Under the pieces are notes generated by a model. The model ran no database searches. It saw only the letters and a list, made by a program, of their open reading frames with translations, and was not told where the DNA came from. The translations under genes were made by a program, and so were the position numbers. 64,000 nt of DNA from Anabaena sp. WA102 (GTDB lineage Bacteria; Cyanobacteriota; Cyanobacteriia; Cyanobacteriales; Nostocaceae): contig NZ_CP011456.1 in the NCBI RefSeq assembly GCF_001277295.1, positions 4,468,001-4,532,000 of the forward strand. The letters run 5' to 3'. Below, piece after piece: positions 16,370-25,136 of the stretch. Each line of letters begins with the position of its first letter. Position 1 is the stretch's first letter.

Positions 16370-19213
16370 CTAACCCAAAACGAAATTCACCAACTTACCA
16401 GGAACAACGATCGCCTTTTTAACTTCTTTACCTTCAAGATAACGTTGTCCAACCTCCGACTCCCGCGCATATTTTTCCAATTCCGCCTTATCAGATTGTG
16501 AAGGAACTTGAATAGCACCGCGAGTTTTACCCATAATTTGAATTACCAAAGTAATTTCATCAGCTATCAAAGCCGCAGGATCAAAACTTGGCCAAGTTTG
16601 GGTATGCACAGAACTTTTATTCCCCAATAACTGCCATAATTCATCACTAATATGCGGTGCAAAAGGCGCTAACATAATCACCAAAGTTAGAATCCCTTCG
16701 GCGTAAATTGGCGAATTATGACAATCAGCATCAGTTAAGGCATTACTTAACTTCATTAATTCCGAAATTGCCGTATTAAATTGATATTCATCTACCACAT
16801 CTTCCGTAATTGCTTGAATCGCAATATGAATGGCGCGACGCAAATCTTTTTCGGCTTTATTTAACTTATCAACTTCCGCTTTTTGCTGACAAACTCCCGC
16901 AGCAGCATAATCTGTCACCAACCGCCAAACGCGATTTAAAAAGCGGAATTGTCCCTCAACATCAGCCTCATCCCATTCTAAATCTTTTTCAGGAGGTGCT
17001 TTAAATAAAATGAACATTCGCGCCGTATCAATGCCATATTTATTAATTACATCTTCCGGTGCAACACCATTTCCTTTTGATTTAGACATGGTAGCATAGA
17101 GACGTTGTAAAGGTTCTCCAGTTTGTGGATCTACAGGATTATTAGCATCAACTAAATTGGAAGGAATCCATTTATCCTTACCACCTTTATTTGGGTTCAT
17201 GTAAGTTAAACCCTGTACCATTCCCTGAGTTAACAGCTTTTGAAATGGTTCATCAAAGTTAAATAAACCTCTATCTCTTAATACTTTGGTGAAGAAACGC
17301 GAATACAATAAATGTAAAATTGCGTGTTCAATTCCCCCCACATATTGATCTACGGGCATCCAATCATTTACTTTACCAGAATCAAAAATCTTTTCCTCAT
17401 TCTTGGCATCAGAATAACGCAAGAAATACCAGGAAGAATCAATAAAAGTATCCATTGTATCGGTTTCCCGTTTCGCAGGAGTACCGCAAGTTGGACAAGG
17501 CACATTTACCCAACTTTCCAATTGTGCTAAAGGTGAACCACCACGACCACTTAATTCAATATCTTCCGGTAATTGTACAGGTAAATCTTTGTCAGGGACA
17601 GGCACAATTCCACATTCAGGACAGTGAATAACAGGGATAGGTGCGCCCCAATAACGTTGTCGAGAAATCAACCAATCTCGGAGGCGATATTGTATTCTTA
17701 ATTTACCAAAGTTGTGTTTTTCGGCAAATTCGATAATGGCTTTTTTCGCATCTACAGAATTCATGCCATTAAAGTCACCAGAATTAACTAAAATTCCCGC
17801 TTCTGTATAAGCTGCATCTAAAATGAAAGTGCTTTTTTGTTTCCGTTGAAATTCTTTTTCCAATTCACGTCTAGCTTGAAAGTAGTTAGTTTGTGAATCT
17901 GAATTACCAGTTTTCTGCCAAACTTTATAAGCACGTATTTGGATATCTTCTTCATTAAATCCAATTTCAAGTTCACGTTTAGCTTGAAAGTAGTTAGTTT
18001 GTGAATCTGAATTACCAGTTTTTTGCCAAATTTCATAAGCACGTATTTGGACATCTTTTTCACTAAAAGATGATTTTAAAATAGATGTTGTGTTGATTTT
18101 TTCTTCTGACACAATCACCACTTTGATAGCTAAATTTTGTTCTTTGGCAAATTTAAAATCGCGGACATCATGGGCAGGTACACCCATTACCGCACCTGTA
18201 CCATATTCATAGAGAACATAATCTGCAATCCATAGGGGTACTTCTTCCCCAGTGAAGGGATTCACGACTTTTCCCCCGGTAGGAATACCCCGTTTTGGTT
18301 TATCTTCCGCAGTCCGTTCTAACTCGCTTTGGTTGCTGACTTCCTTGATAAAGGCTGCTACTGCTGCTTTTTGGTCTGATGTGGTAATAACCTGAGTTAA
18401 GGGGTGTTCTGGGGCTAAAACGACGTAACTCACGCCATAAACAGTGTCGGGACGGGTAGTATAAACGCCGATTTTTTCATCTAAGCCGACAATAGGAAAT
18501 TCTAAATAAGCACCTGTGGATTTTCCTATCCAGTTGGCTTGCATTAATTTAACTCGTTCTGGCCAACCTGTGAGTTTATCTAAGTCATTTAATAATTCTT
18601 CGGCGTAGTCGGTAATCTTAAAAAACCATTGACGTAGTAATTTACGTTCAACTATTGCCCCACTGCGCCAAGAACGTCCTTCGTTATCAACTTGTTCGTT
18701 TGCTAATACAGTTTGGTCTATGGGGTCCCAATTCACTGCGGCTTCTCTTTGATAAGCTAAACCTGCTTGTAAAAATTGCAGAAAAATCCACTGTGTCCAC
18801 TTATAATAATCTGGGGAACAGGTAGCAAGTTCAGTTTCCCAATCTAAGGATAAACCGAGACGTTGTAATTGTTGCCGCATTTGGGCAATATTTTGATATG
18901 TCCATTTGGCAGGGGGTACACCTCGATCAATGGCGGCGTTTTCTGCGGGTAGTCCGAAAGCATCCCAACCCATTGGATGTAATACCCGATACCCTTGCAT
19001 CCGTTTGAGGCGGGCAATCACATCTGTGATTGTATAGTTTCGTACATGACCCATGTGCAAGCTACCGGATGGGTAAGGGAACATGGAAAGCGCGTAGAAC
19101 TTTGGCTTATTTTGATCTTGAGGTGTTTTATCTAAGCCAAGTTCTGACCATGTTTTTTGCCATTTTTCCTCTATTGTGGCTGGTTGGTATAACGTTTTTT
19201 GGGGGGACTCCAC
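16370..19213 (-). CDS. leuS: Leucyl-tRNA synthetase
   Basis: A 947-residue class I synthetase charging tRNA-Leu. HMGH is at 53-56 and MSKSKGN near 706. The editing (CP1) domain is recognised by TTRPDTVYGVSY and VPAHDVRDFKFA. It is about 80 residues longer than usual. The extra part (about 384-457) sits in the editing domain and holds two 36-residue tandem units with IRAYxxWQKTGNSDSQTNYF, a DUF2934-like motif. The gene is monocistronic on the minus strand. Confidence 0.95.
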   Translation of the reverse strand: MESPQKTLYQPATIEEKWQKTWSELGLDKTPQDQNKPKFYALSMFPYPSGSLHMGHVRNYTITDVIARLKRMQGYRVLHPMGWDAFGLPAENAAIDRGVPPAKWTYQNIAQMRQQLQRLGLSLDWETELATCSPDYYKWTQWIFLQFLQAGLAYQREAAVNWDPIDQTVLANEQVDNEGRSWRSGAIVERKLLRQWFFKITDYAEELLNDLDKLTGWPERVKLMQANWIGKSTGAYLEFPIVGLDEKIGVYTTRPDTVYGVSYVVLAPEHPLTQVITTSDQKAAVAAFIKEVSNQSELERTAEDKPKRGIPTGGKVVNPFTGEEVPLWIADYVLYEYGTGAVMGVPAHDVRDFKFAKEQNLAIKVVIVSEEKINTTSILKSSFSEKDVQIRAYEIWQKTGNSDSQTNYFQAKRELEIGFNEEDIQIRAYKVWQKTGNSDSQTNYFQARRELEKEFQRKQKSTFILDAAYTEAGILVNSGDFNGMNSVDAKKAIIEFAEKHNFGKLRIQYRLRDWLISRQRYWGAPIPVIHCPECGIVPVPDKDLPVQLPEDIELSGRGGSPLAQLESWVNVPCPTCGTPAKRETDTMDTFIDSSWYFLRYSDAKNEEKIFDSGKVNDWMPVDQYVGGIEHAILHLLYSRFFTKVLRDRGLFNFDEPFQKLLTQGMVQGLTYMNPNKGGKDKWIPSNLVDANNPVDPQTGEPLQRLYATMSKSKGNGVAPEDVINKYGIDTARMFILFKAPPEKDLEWDEADVEGQFRFLNRVWRLVTDYAAAGVCQQKAEVDKLNKAEKDLRRAIHIAIQAITEDVVDEYQFNTAISELMKLSNALTDADCHNSPIYAEGILTLVIMLAPFAPHISDELWQLLGNKSSVHTQTWPSFDPAALIADEITLVIQIMGKTRGAIQVPSQSDKAELEKYARESEVGQRYLEGKEVKKAIVVPGKLVNFVLG
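17865..18068. repeat. 108-bp tandem repeat inside leuS
   Basis: Two direct copies with period 108 bases (36 codons), mostly identical over about 90 bases. They encode the two DUF2934-like units inserted in the editing domain of LeuRS. The frame is kept, so this is domain expansion rather than damage. Confidence 0.85.
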
Positions 19214-19359
19214 AACTAAAACTCCTAATGCTGTTAGCTAATTTCGCTATTGTGGCATAATCTCGACTGCCGCGAAGGTATTGTGGCTAGAAATTAAATG
19301 TTCCACTCAATGTTCCACAAAAATTCGTTCTGAGGCAGGTTCTTTAACTAACGCGCTTT

Positions 19360-20733
19360 TTAGATAACTGGTTGATTTTGCCGACGTTTCTCCTTGAGAA
19401 TCATCTTGACACCACCACCAGGACCTAATAATAAGCCTTTGCGAACAGGCTTAACTGGTTCGGTTTCCGCTAATTTTAGATGCCAATTAGATAGCACTTT
19501 TGCCAACACAATTTTCATTTCAAATAATGCAAAAGCCATGCCAATACAGCGACGATTACCACCACCAAAAGGTAAATATTCAGAAGGAGAAAATTGCCGT
19601 TCTAAAAAACGCTCTGGTTTAAATTGTTGAGAATCAGGATATAAATCTTGGCGATGATGGGTTAAATAAATACAGGGAACGACAATAGTTCCCGGCTCAA
19701 ATTTTTCACCTCCAATTTCTAATGGTGATTTCACCAAGCGATTTAATCCTAACATTGCTACTGGATATAAACGCAGTGTTTCTGAACAAACAGCATTCAA
19801 ATAAGGCAATTTGAAAATTGCATTTGCATCAGGAGTTTCACCCAAGCTATCCAATTCTGCTAATAGCTTTTCACGGACTCCTGATTGAGAATGAATCCAA
19901 TATAGAGCAAATGCTAAAGAACTGGCTGTAGTTTCATGACCTGCGACTAACAAAGTCATCAACTCATCACGTAATTCTATATCTGTCATTGCTTCTCCAA
20001 CTTCATCACGAGCAGCCATCATTAAAGATAGAATATCAGTCCGAGATGGATCTGGTTGTAATTGCCTTTCGTGAATTTCTGCATAAATGATATCATCTAG
20101 CTCTTGACGTAATCTTAAAAAGCGTCCCCAAGGACTCCATGCACCTAAATCCCGTCGCAAGAATGGAAACATAATCATTGCTACCCTGAACAAAGGTCTT
20201 TTGGGATTGAGAATAGCAATTAGATTCTGTTTGAGTTTGTCGTAACGTTCCCCGTCTTTCAATCCAAATACAGCTTTTAAAATTACCTGAAAAGAAATTT
20301 CTTGCATAGAAGACAAAATTGGAAAAACTTCCCCAATTTGCCATTTACTAGTTACTTGCTGAGTAATATTATTAATTAATTCACCATAATTTAGCATCCG
20401 TTCCCCATGAAATTGAGGAGTTAATAATTTTCGCTGCCTTTGGTGAGTTTTACCTTCTAAGGATAAGAGAGAATTTGGTCCCAAAAGCGGCACTCCCGAT
20501 CCTGCGGGCGTACCAGAATCTAGCTGTTTGGGGTCTGTGGTAAAAATCTGTTGAATCCCTTGGGGATTGCTAATAAATACTTGTGGTTTAAAAAGTGGAC
20601 CGATTCTTAAGGTGAAAGTATCACCATAATTTTTGGCGCATTCTTCCAGATATCCCAAAGGGTTTTTTACCCATTGGAATGTTTGTATCCAAGGGTGAGT
20701 GTTCGGTCCATTAGGTAGTTTTAAATTAGACAT
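19360..20733 (-). CDS. Cytochrome P450 (CYP110-like)
   Basis: A 457-residue P450. The proton-relay helix AGHETTAS lies near 262, ExxR as ETLRLYP near 319, and the haem loop FGGGNRRCIG has its ligand near Cys393. There is no N-terminal membrane anchor, so it is probably soluble. The sequence style matches the CYP110 family of filamentous cyanobacteria, which act on fatty acids and terpenoids. No redox partner or terpene synthase is adjacent. The HAD gene upstream (20788-21576) points the same way and could be co-transcribed. Confidence 0.85.
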   Translation of the reverse strand: MSNLKLPNGPNTHPWIQTFQWVKNPLGYLEECAKNYGDTFTLRIGPLFKPQVFISNPQGIQQIFTTDPKQLDSGTPAGSGVPLLGPNSLLSLEGKTHQRQRKLLTPQFHGERMLNYGELINNITQQVTSKWQIGEVFPILSSMQEISFQVILKAVFGLKDGERYDKLKQNLIAILNPKRPLFRVAMIMFPFLRRDLGAWSPWGRFLRLRQELDDIIYAEIHERQLQPDPSRTDILSLMMAARDEVGEAMTDIELRDELMTLLVAGHETTASSLAFALYWIHSQSGVREKLLAELDSLGETPDANAIFKLPYLNAVCSETLRLYPVAMLGLNRLVKSPLEIGGEKFEPGTIVVPCIYLTHHRQDLYPDSQQFKPERFLERQFSPSEYLPFGGGNRRCIGMAFALFEMKIVLAKVLSNWHLKLAETEPVKPVRKGLLLGPGGGVKMILKEKRRQNQPVI

Positions 20734-20787
20734 TTTGATAAATTCTCTATTGTTCTAGATAATTCAGAAAAATCGGCGGGTATGAGT

Positions 20788-21576
20788 TCACGATTCTAAT
20801 TGAGAAATCGTTTTCATTGTTAATTCTTGCACATTATTAAACACTAGCTTTGCCCCAGCTTGTATCAGCTTTTGTGTATAAGCTTCACTAACTGCTGTTG
20901 TTTCCTGAACGTGGGGAGGTAATACTCCAACACCTAACCAAATCCGAGAATTATCTATGGCTTTGGCTTTTTCTACAGTGTGCATATCTGCTACAGTATC
21001 ACCTACATAGACAACTGTTTGTTTTTGATTATTACCATTTTCTAAGATGTTAATAGTCGCAAAAAGTCCGGTAGGATCTGGTTTACCGGGTGCGTCTTCC
21101 ATAGCAATTAGGATAGGAGATTGTAAACCTAAGCGTTTTTCTAAAACGTAGTTAGCACTCAAGCGAGTAGCACCACTAAAAAAACCCCAAGCAATACCAG
21201 ATTGCGTGAGTTCTTGAAAATAACTAGGCTGTGCTAATAAAGGTTCATGACAAATGTAGCCGTTCCAATTTTCGGAGTCTGTACCCCGATAAAGGCTTTG
21301 AAAATAAGTAACAATATTTTCATAATCTAATTGTAGTTGTTCTCGCTGTTGTCCTTGACTGACAAAATGGCGGTAAATTAATTCTTGGGAGGCTTCCCAA
21401 TCGTTATTCCAAATTCCTTCTGATTTGAGGTTGTCAATGTCTGTTGGTGTGGGACGATAGGCTTGGCAGGTAAAATGTTCGACTGTATCAGATATTGCCC
21501 GACGATATGAGCCGCTAACGTCACGGATAACCCCGTCTATATCAAATACAACTATTGCTCTTGTGCTTGCGGTCAT
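20788..21576 (-). CDS. HAD-superfamily phosphatase (TIGR01548-like)
   Basis: A 262-residue HAD hydrolase with motif I FDIDGVIRD (Asp12, Asp14), Lys in EDAPGKPDP and motif IV VYVGDTVADM. It matches the cyanobacterial TIGR01548 subfamily of phosphoglycolate-phosphatase-like enzymes. The substrate is unknown. The start ATG at 21576 gives the usual length. It lies 54 bases upstream of the P450 gene. Confidence 0.8.
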   Translation of the reverse strand: MTASTRAIVVFDIDGVIRDVSGSYRRAISDTVEHFTCQAYRPTPTDIDNLKSEGIWNNDWEASQELIYRHFVSQGQQREQLQLDYENIVTYFQSLYRGTDSENWNGYICHEPLLAQPSYFQELTQSGIAWGFFSGATRLSANYVLEKRLGLQSPILIAMEDAPGKPDPTGLFATINILENGNNQKQTVVYVGDTVADMHTVEKAKAIDNSRIWLGVGVLPPHVQETTAVSEAYTQKLIQAGAKLVFNNVQELTMKTISQLES

Positions 21577-21652
21577 GACAGAAACTAGAAAAGGATGATA
21601 TACAAAATTCTATAGTAATTCTAATTTGATTTTTGGTGTTGCTGATTAAATA

Positions 21653-21853
21653 TAGGGCTTACGCATTGACAAAGTTTTCTAAATATGTGATGTGGATTTT
21701 ATCTCTTGTAGGGTGCGTCAGACCCAATAATTTGGTAAAAAACAGATTTCCTCTATCTGACGCACCCTACTCAATAAGTTATTCCCAAAGCCGAAAACGA
21801 CGCAATTTCGTTCATTCATATGATGGTAAGTTAGTGAGCGTGCGTAAGTCCTA
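21653..21853. mobile_element. IS630-type MITE with nested hairpin
   Basis: A 201-bp element with ends TAGGGCTTACGCA and TGCGTAAGTCCTA and TA at each border, as expected for Tc1/mariner-IS630 target choice. It has no transposase. Its centre contains a second perfect 15-bp inverted repeat (GTAGGGTGCGTCAGA, 21708-21722 and 21756-21770). Short frames inside are not genes. Confidence 0.75.
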
Positions 21854-22070
21854 AAATATATGAATATGTCTCACGCCAAGGCGCAAAGGCGCAAAGAATT
21901 AAGGTTGCAAAGGTTAAATTTACCAATTTCATCTTTCCATATGGCTATCGCCACGCAGGCTATCAGTAACGCCTGATTTTTTAATTCCTATAGATAAAAG
22001 GCTAAAAACTGACAATGCTGATATAATAAGGCTACAATTGCGATTAAATCAGTGGCAAGCAATATAAAGT

Positions 22071-22406
22071 ATGGTAACTATCGTTGTCCTGATTAACATC
22101 TTTATTTCTATTATGCTCTTTTATTTAGCTCAACAATTACGAAAAGCCAAAAATACTCTAGCCTTGATAACGGATATATTTAATCAATATGAATGTGCTA
22201 GTTATGCAGCTTTACATAGGTTGCCAGATAATATTTATTTAGCTAAAAAAAAGATTGCAAATCTCCATTTAGAGAACCAACTTTTTAAACAAAAAATCCA
22301 ACAATTCCGGCAAATTCTCAGTCTCATTGTCCTACTTAGGCAAATTTCTCAAGGATCGTTCCCGTTTCCATATCTAAATTTGAAAAATCCGAGTAAACTA
22401 GGATAG
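22071..22406 (+). CDS. Hypothetical protein upstream of rpoZ
   Basis: A 111-residue protein with an N-terminal membrane segment (about 3-20, VTIVVLINIFISIMLFYLA) and a basic, coiled-coil-like remainder (LHLENQLFKQKIQQFRQIL). It has no known domain that I recognise, but a similar small membrane protein precedes rpoZ in other Nostocales as I recall. It ends 20 bases before rpoZ, suggesting co-transcription. Probably anchored in the inner or thylakoid membrane. Confidence 0.6.
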   Translation: MVTIVVLINIFISIMLFYLAQQLRKAKNTLALITDIFNQYECASYAALHRLPDNIYLAKKKIANLHLENQLFKQKIQQFRQILSLIVLLRQISQGSFPFPYLNLKNPSKLG

Positions 22407-22426
22407 AATCTCCAGAGTCATCAATT

Positions 22427-22663
22427 ATGCTTAAGCGTTCCAAGTTCGAGACAACTCAGTCTCAAATCATGCACCGTTCTGAAGAATTAATTAGTGCTGC
22501 GTCAAACCGCTATCGCATTACCGTACAGGTGGCAAATCGTGCTAAACGGCGACGTTATGAAGATTTTGAAAATAACGAAGATTCTATCATGAAGCCTGTA
22601 CTCAGAGCAATTATTGAAATGTCTGATGAATTAAATCAGCCAGAAATTATCGGTGAATTGTAA
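22427..22663 (+). CDS. rpoZ: RNA polymerase omega subunit
   Basis: A 78-residue protein with the omega pattern (IMHRSEELISAASNRYRITV, then VANRAKRRR) and the cyanobacterial C-terminus (SIMKPVLRAIIEMSDEL). Omega helps assemble and stabilise the beta-prime subunit and, in cyanobacteria, affects sigma factor use. Full length. It follows a small membrane protein gene by 20 bases. Confidence 0.93.
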   Translation: MLKRSKFETTQSQIMHRSEELISAASNRYRITVQVANRAKRRRYEDFENNEDSIMKPVLRAIIEMSDELNQPEIIGEL

Positions 22664-22694
22664 TTTAAAAAAATCCTGGCGAATAAAATTCGCA

Positions 22695-22766
22695 GCTACA
22701 CAAGCAAAGTCCACCTTCGTGGACTCATAGAAATTTAACCCACGAAAGTGGGTTTTATCTGTGTAG
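22695..22766. repeat. Dispersed double-hairpin repeat after rpoZ
   Basis: Two adjacent hairpins (GTCCACCTTCGTGGAC, and AACCCACGAAAGTGGGTT followed by TTAT) are enclosed by CTACAC / GTGTAG arms. This is a recurrent Nostocales intergenic repeat; the second hairpin plus T-rich run could terminate rpoZ transcription. Confidence 0.65.
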
Positions 22767-22820
22767 ACGCGACTTATAGTCGCCCTACTTCTAAGTTTGG
22801 CGGTATTTTGGGTAATGTAA

Positions 22821-23321
22821 ATGAAACAGCAAAAACTTTTGATAGGGCAATTTTTTTCACCATTTATCATTACTTTAATGTCGGTGATAATAGTTGTTTT
22901 GGGAATAGGAAATACTAATTTATTGCATATTGCACCCGCAGCCGCGCAAATATTTACTCCTAGCGATGTCTGGCAAAAAGTATATCAACAAATTCCTGAT
23001 TTTCCCCAAGAAAACCAATATGTTAGTAAAGTAACTGGAAAAATTGTAGCTACAGATACTTTGGCTAGTCGCCTAATTCGCTATCATATTTATAATAAGG
23101 GTAGATCCCCAATTTATCGCCTGGATTGGAAACTGACTTTGGCTGATTATTTGGATGCGAATGAGACTATATATGTTGATAGTTATCCAGGCAATGACAT
23201 TTTAACACAAAATCCTTTAGTTGGCGATCGCATGGCAATTAGTAAACTTACCCGTCGTCAAAGAAACAACCTTGTCCAAGTTTTAGTCAATATTTTTAGT
23301 CCCCCTGCTCAAAAGATGTAA
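22821..23321 (+). CDS. Secreted or anchored conserved cyanobacterial protein
   Basis: A 166-residue protein with an N-terminal hydrophobic segment (about 12-32) and an AAAAQ-like cleavage area (PAAAQIF near 40-46). The mature part (SRLIRYHIYNKGRSPIYRLD, LTLADYLDANE) has no motif I recognise. It looks exported. It precedes another small membrane protein by 11 bases and the two likely form an operon. Confidence 0.6.
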   Translation: MKQQKLLIGQFFSPFIITLMSVIIVVLGIGNTNLLHIAPAAAQIFTPSDVWQKVYQQIPDFPQENQYVSKVTGKIVATDTLASRLIRYHIYNKGRSPIYRLDWKLTLADYLDANETIYVDSYPGNDILTQNPLVGDRMAISKLTRRQRNNLVQVLVNIFSPPAQKM

Positions 23322-23332
23322 CTTTACCAGAT

Positions 23333-23695
23333 ATGGTGGATAAAAATTTAGAAGATCTAATCGTCAAAATTGCGAAGAAGGTCATTAAAAAAGAACTTAA
23401 AAATGGCAATTTAGATAATTTACCAATTATTTCTACTGAATCTAATCATGGATTGGATAATTGGCAAAATCCAGACACGACAGAGGAAGTTATTAATGAT
23501 ATCCAAATTATTCCTTACACTAGATTACCTGATCAAGAAGATATAGAACTTGAGCGTAAATTACGAGAACTCAAGTTTAAACAGGAGTTGAGAAAAGATT
23601 GGATTTCCTTTTTAGTGAAAGATGTAATTGTCTATTCTACAACTATGATTTTTATTTTGGTACTTATTGGCTTTTATCTATTTCGGATTAATTAA
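23333..23695 (+). CDS. Small C-tail membrane protein, unknown
   Basis: A 120-residue protein: charged, acidic and lysine-rich N-terminal two thirds and one membrane segment near the C-terminus (VIVYSTTMIFILVLIGFYLF). No family recognised. It lies 11 bases after the preceding gene, so the two are probably expressed together. Confidence 0.55.
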   Translation: MVDKNLEDLIVKIAKKVIKKELKNGNLDNLPIISTESNHGLDNWQNPDTTEEVINDIQIIPYTRLPDQEDIELERKLRELKFKQELRKDWISFLVKDVIVYSTTMIFILVLIGFYLFRIN

Positions 23696-23756
23696 CTGTC
23701 AATATACACTAAATGCAAATGTATATGTATAGGGCATTTTTTAACCCCACCCCCAA

Positions 23757-23780
23757 CCCCTCCCCGCAAGCGAGGAGGGG
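23757..23780. repeat. CCCCTCC palindromic repeat
   Basis: CCCCTCCCCGCAAGCGAGGAGGGG hairpin with a CGCAAGCG core, a common cyanobacterial dispersed repeat. It lies between convergent genes and may terminate transcription. Confidence 0.6.
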
Positions 23781-23850
23781 GCTATAATATGCTTGTAAAC
23801 CAGTTTTACTCCTGACTCCTGACTCCTGAATTCTACTGTATTATTATTGA

Positions 23851-24756
23851 TTATTCATTACTGATCGTTGATTCTAATGGAACTACCGTAGCAGGTAAAT
23901 GTTGATCCATCCAATTAAGTAAATCAGTGATTACTTGAAGATAATTAATATCGTAGTGTAAATCATGATAACCTCCAGGATATTCAATTCTTAATTTATC
24001 TGGATAGATAACATTTTGATAAAATATTTCACTTCCTGCTGGCAAGGCAATTCTATCCGCACCACCATGTAAAATTAACAATGGTACTTGCCATTTTTTC
24101 GCATGATTATGAATCCAATCTACTGTGGCAAAAAACTCCGTAGATAACCTAGCAGTAGCGAGAGTATGGCGTAATTTATCTTGAGTATAGGAATCTAAGA
24201 TTTTCTGATCTCGTGAACCTGCGCGGACATCCAAGCCAATATTTAAGGAAAAACGGGGCCACACTTGGGAGAGTAATTTACCTAAAACGACGCGACTCAG
24301 GGGTACTCCCACTTGACCAATGCTGGGTGCAAAAGCAATCACACCTGACAACGCAGATTTATCTTGCACATAACGAAGAGTATAATCTAAGGCAATTACT
24401 CCCCCCATGCTATGTCCTAATAGAAAAATTGGGCATCCTGGTTGTTGTTGTCGAATTAAATTGAGGAAAGTTTGTAAGTCATCACGAAATTCAGCCCAGG
24501 TATTAATGTAACCTCTTTGACCAGATGAACGCCCGTGACCACGTAAATCACAGCCATAGATAGCATATTCTTTTGGTAACAAATGGTCAACTATCGTCTT
24601 GTAAAGTCCGCTATGTCCTCCGAGTCCATGGACTATGACTAAGATTCCCTTGATTTCACCGCCAGGATGCCAACTTTGGTAATACAAATCAAGCCCACAC
24701 ACACCTGAAAATTTTCCCTCTTTACGAGATGCGATCGCATTGCTATGGTAAATCAT
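23851..24756 (-). CDS. Alpha/beta hydrolase, monoacylglycerol-lipase/lysophospholipase type
   Basis: A 301-residue serine hydrolase. The nucleophile is Ser116 in GHSMGG, the oxyanion loop is HGLGG (43-47), and the acid and base are probably the Asp of GGADRIALP and the His of GGYHDLH. The DLRGHGRSSGQRG loop is typical of the PldB-like lysophospholipase/monoacylglycerol lipase group. No signal peptide. Stands alone. Confidence 0.8.
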   Translation of the reverse strand: MIYHSNAIASRKEGKFSGVCGLDLYYQSWHPGGEIKGILVIVHGLGGHSGLYKTIVDHLLPKEYAIYGCDLRGHGRSSGQRGYINTWAEFRDDLQTFLNLIRQQQPGCPIFLLGHSMGGVIALDYTLRYVQDKSALSGVIAFAPSIGQVGVPLSRVVLGKLLSQVWPRFSLNIGLDVRAGSRDQKILDSYTQDKLRHTLATARLSTEFFATVDWIHNHAKKWQVPLLILHGGADRIALPAGSEIFYQNVIYPDKLRIEYPGGYHDLHYDINYLQVITDLLNWMDQHLPATVVPLESTISNE

Positions 24757-25136
24757 AGAGTTAATTTTTTACGTTCCTATCTAGTAAGCTACTAGCTTAT
24801 TAACGTATATTGTAGAGAAAAGTGCTTCTAACTGTAGGAATAAATACAGATAATTTTCCTAAAAACAATCATGTTATCAAAATAACCAGAATAATTAATA
24901 TAGATCCCCGACTTCTTTAAGAAGTCGGGGATCTGGATATGTTCAGTGACTTACATAACAATATTTTATATTGGCATAGATTACTATTAAACATTTAGTT
25001 ATTGCCCACACCAATTCTTAATGCAGCTTCACAAAATTACCACATTAAGCCTTTTCCCCTGAAGAAGTTAGTTTGATAAGGCTGAGATGAAATTGGCATC
25101 AATCAATAAAAAAACAACTAACAAAACTGACAAATT
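24757..25136. other. Divergent intergenic region
   Basis: About 380 bases between the leftward hydrolase gene and the rightward HlyD gene. It contains one dispersed palindrome (24903-24933) and otherwise AT-rich sequence expected to hold two promoters. No frame or RNA recognised. Confidence 0.6.
24903..24933. repeat. GATCCCCGACTTCTT palindrome, copy 1
   Basis: A perfect inverted repeat GATCCCCGACTTCTT / AAGAAGTCGGGGATC around a single T or A. A second copy lies at 36706-36736. Typical dispersed REP-like element of filamentous cyanobacteria. Confidence 0.8.

Noticed and set aside
17818..18063. 81-residue minus-strand frame with internal repeat
   Set aside because: It is another frame of the leuS tandem repeat; the leuS frame is the coding one.
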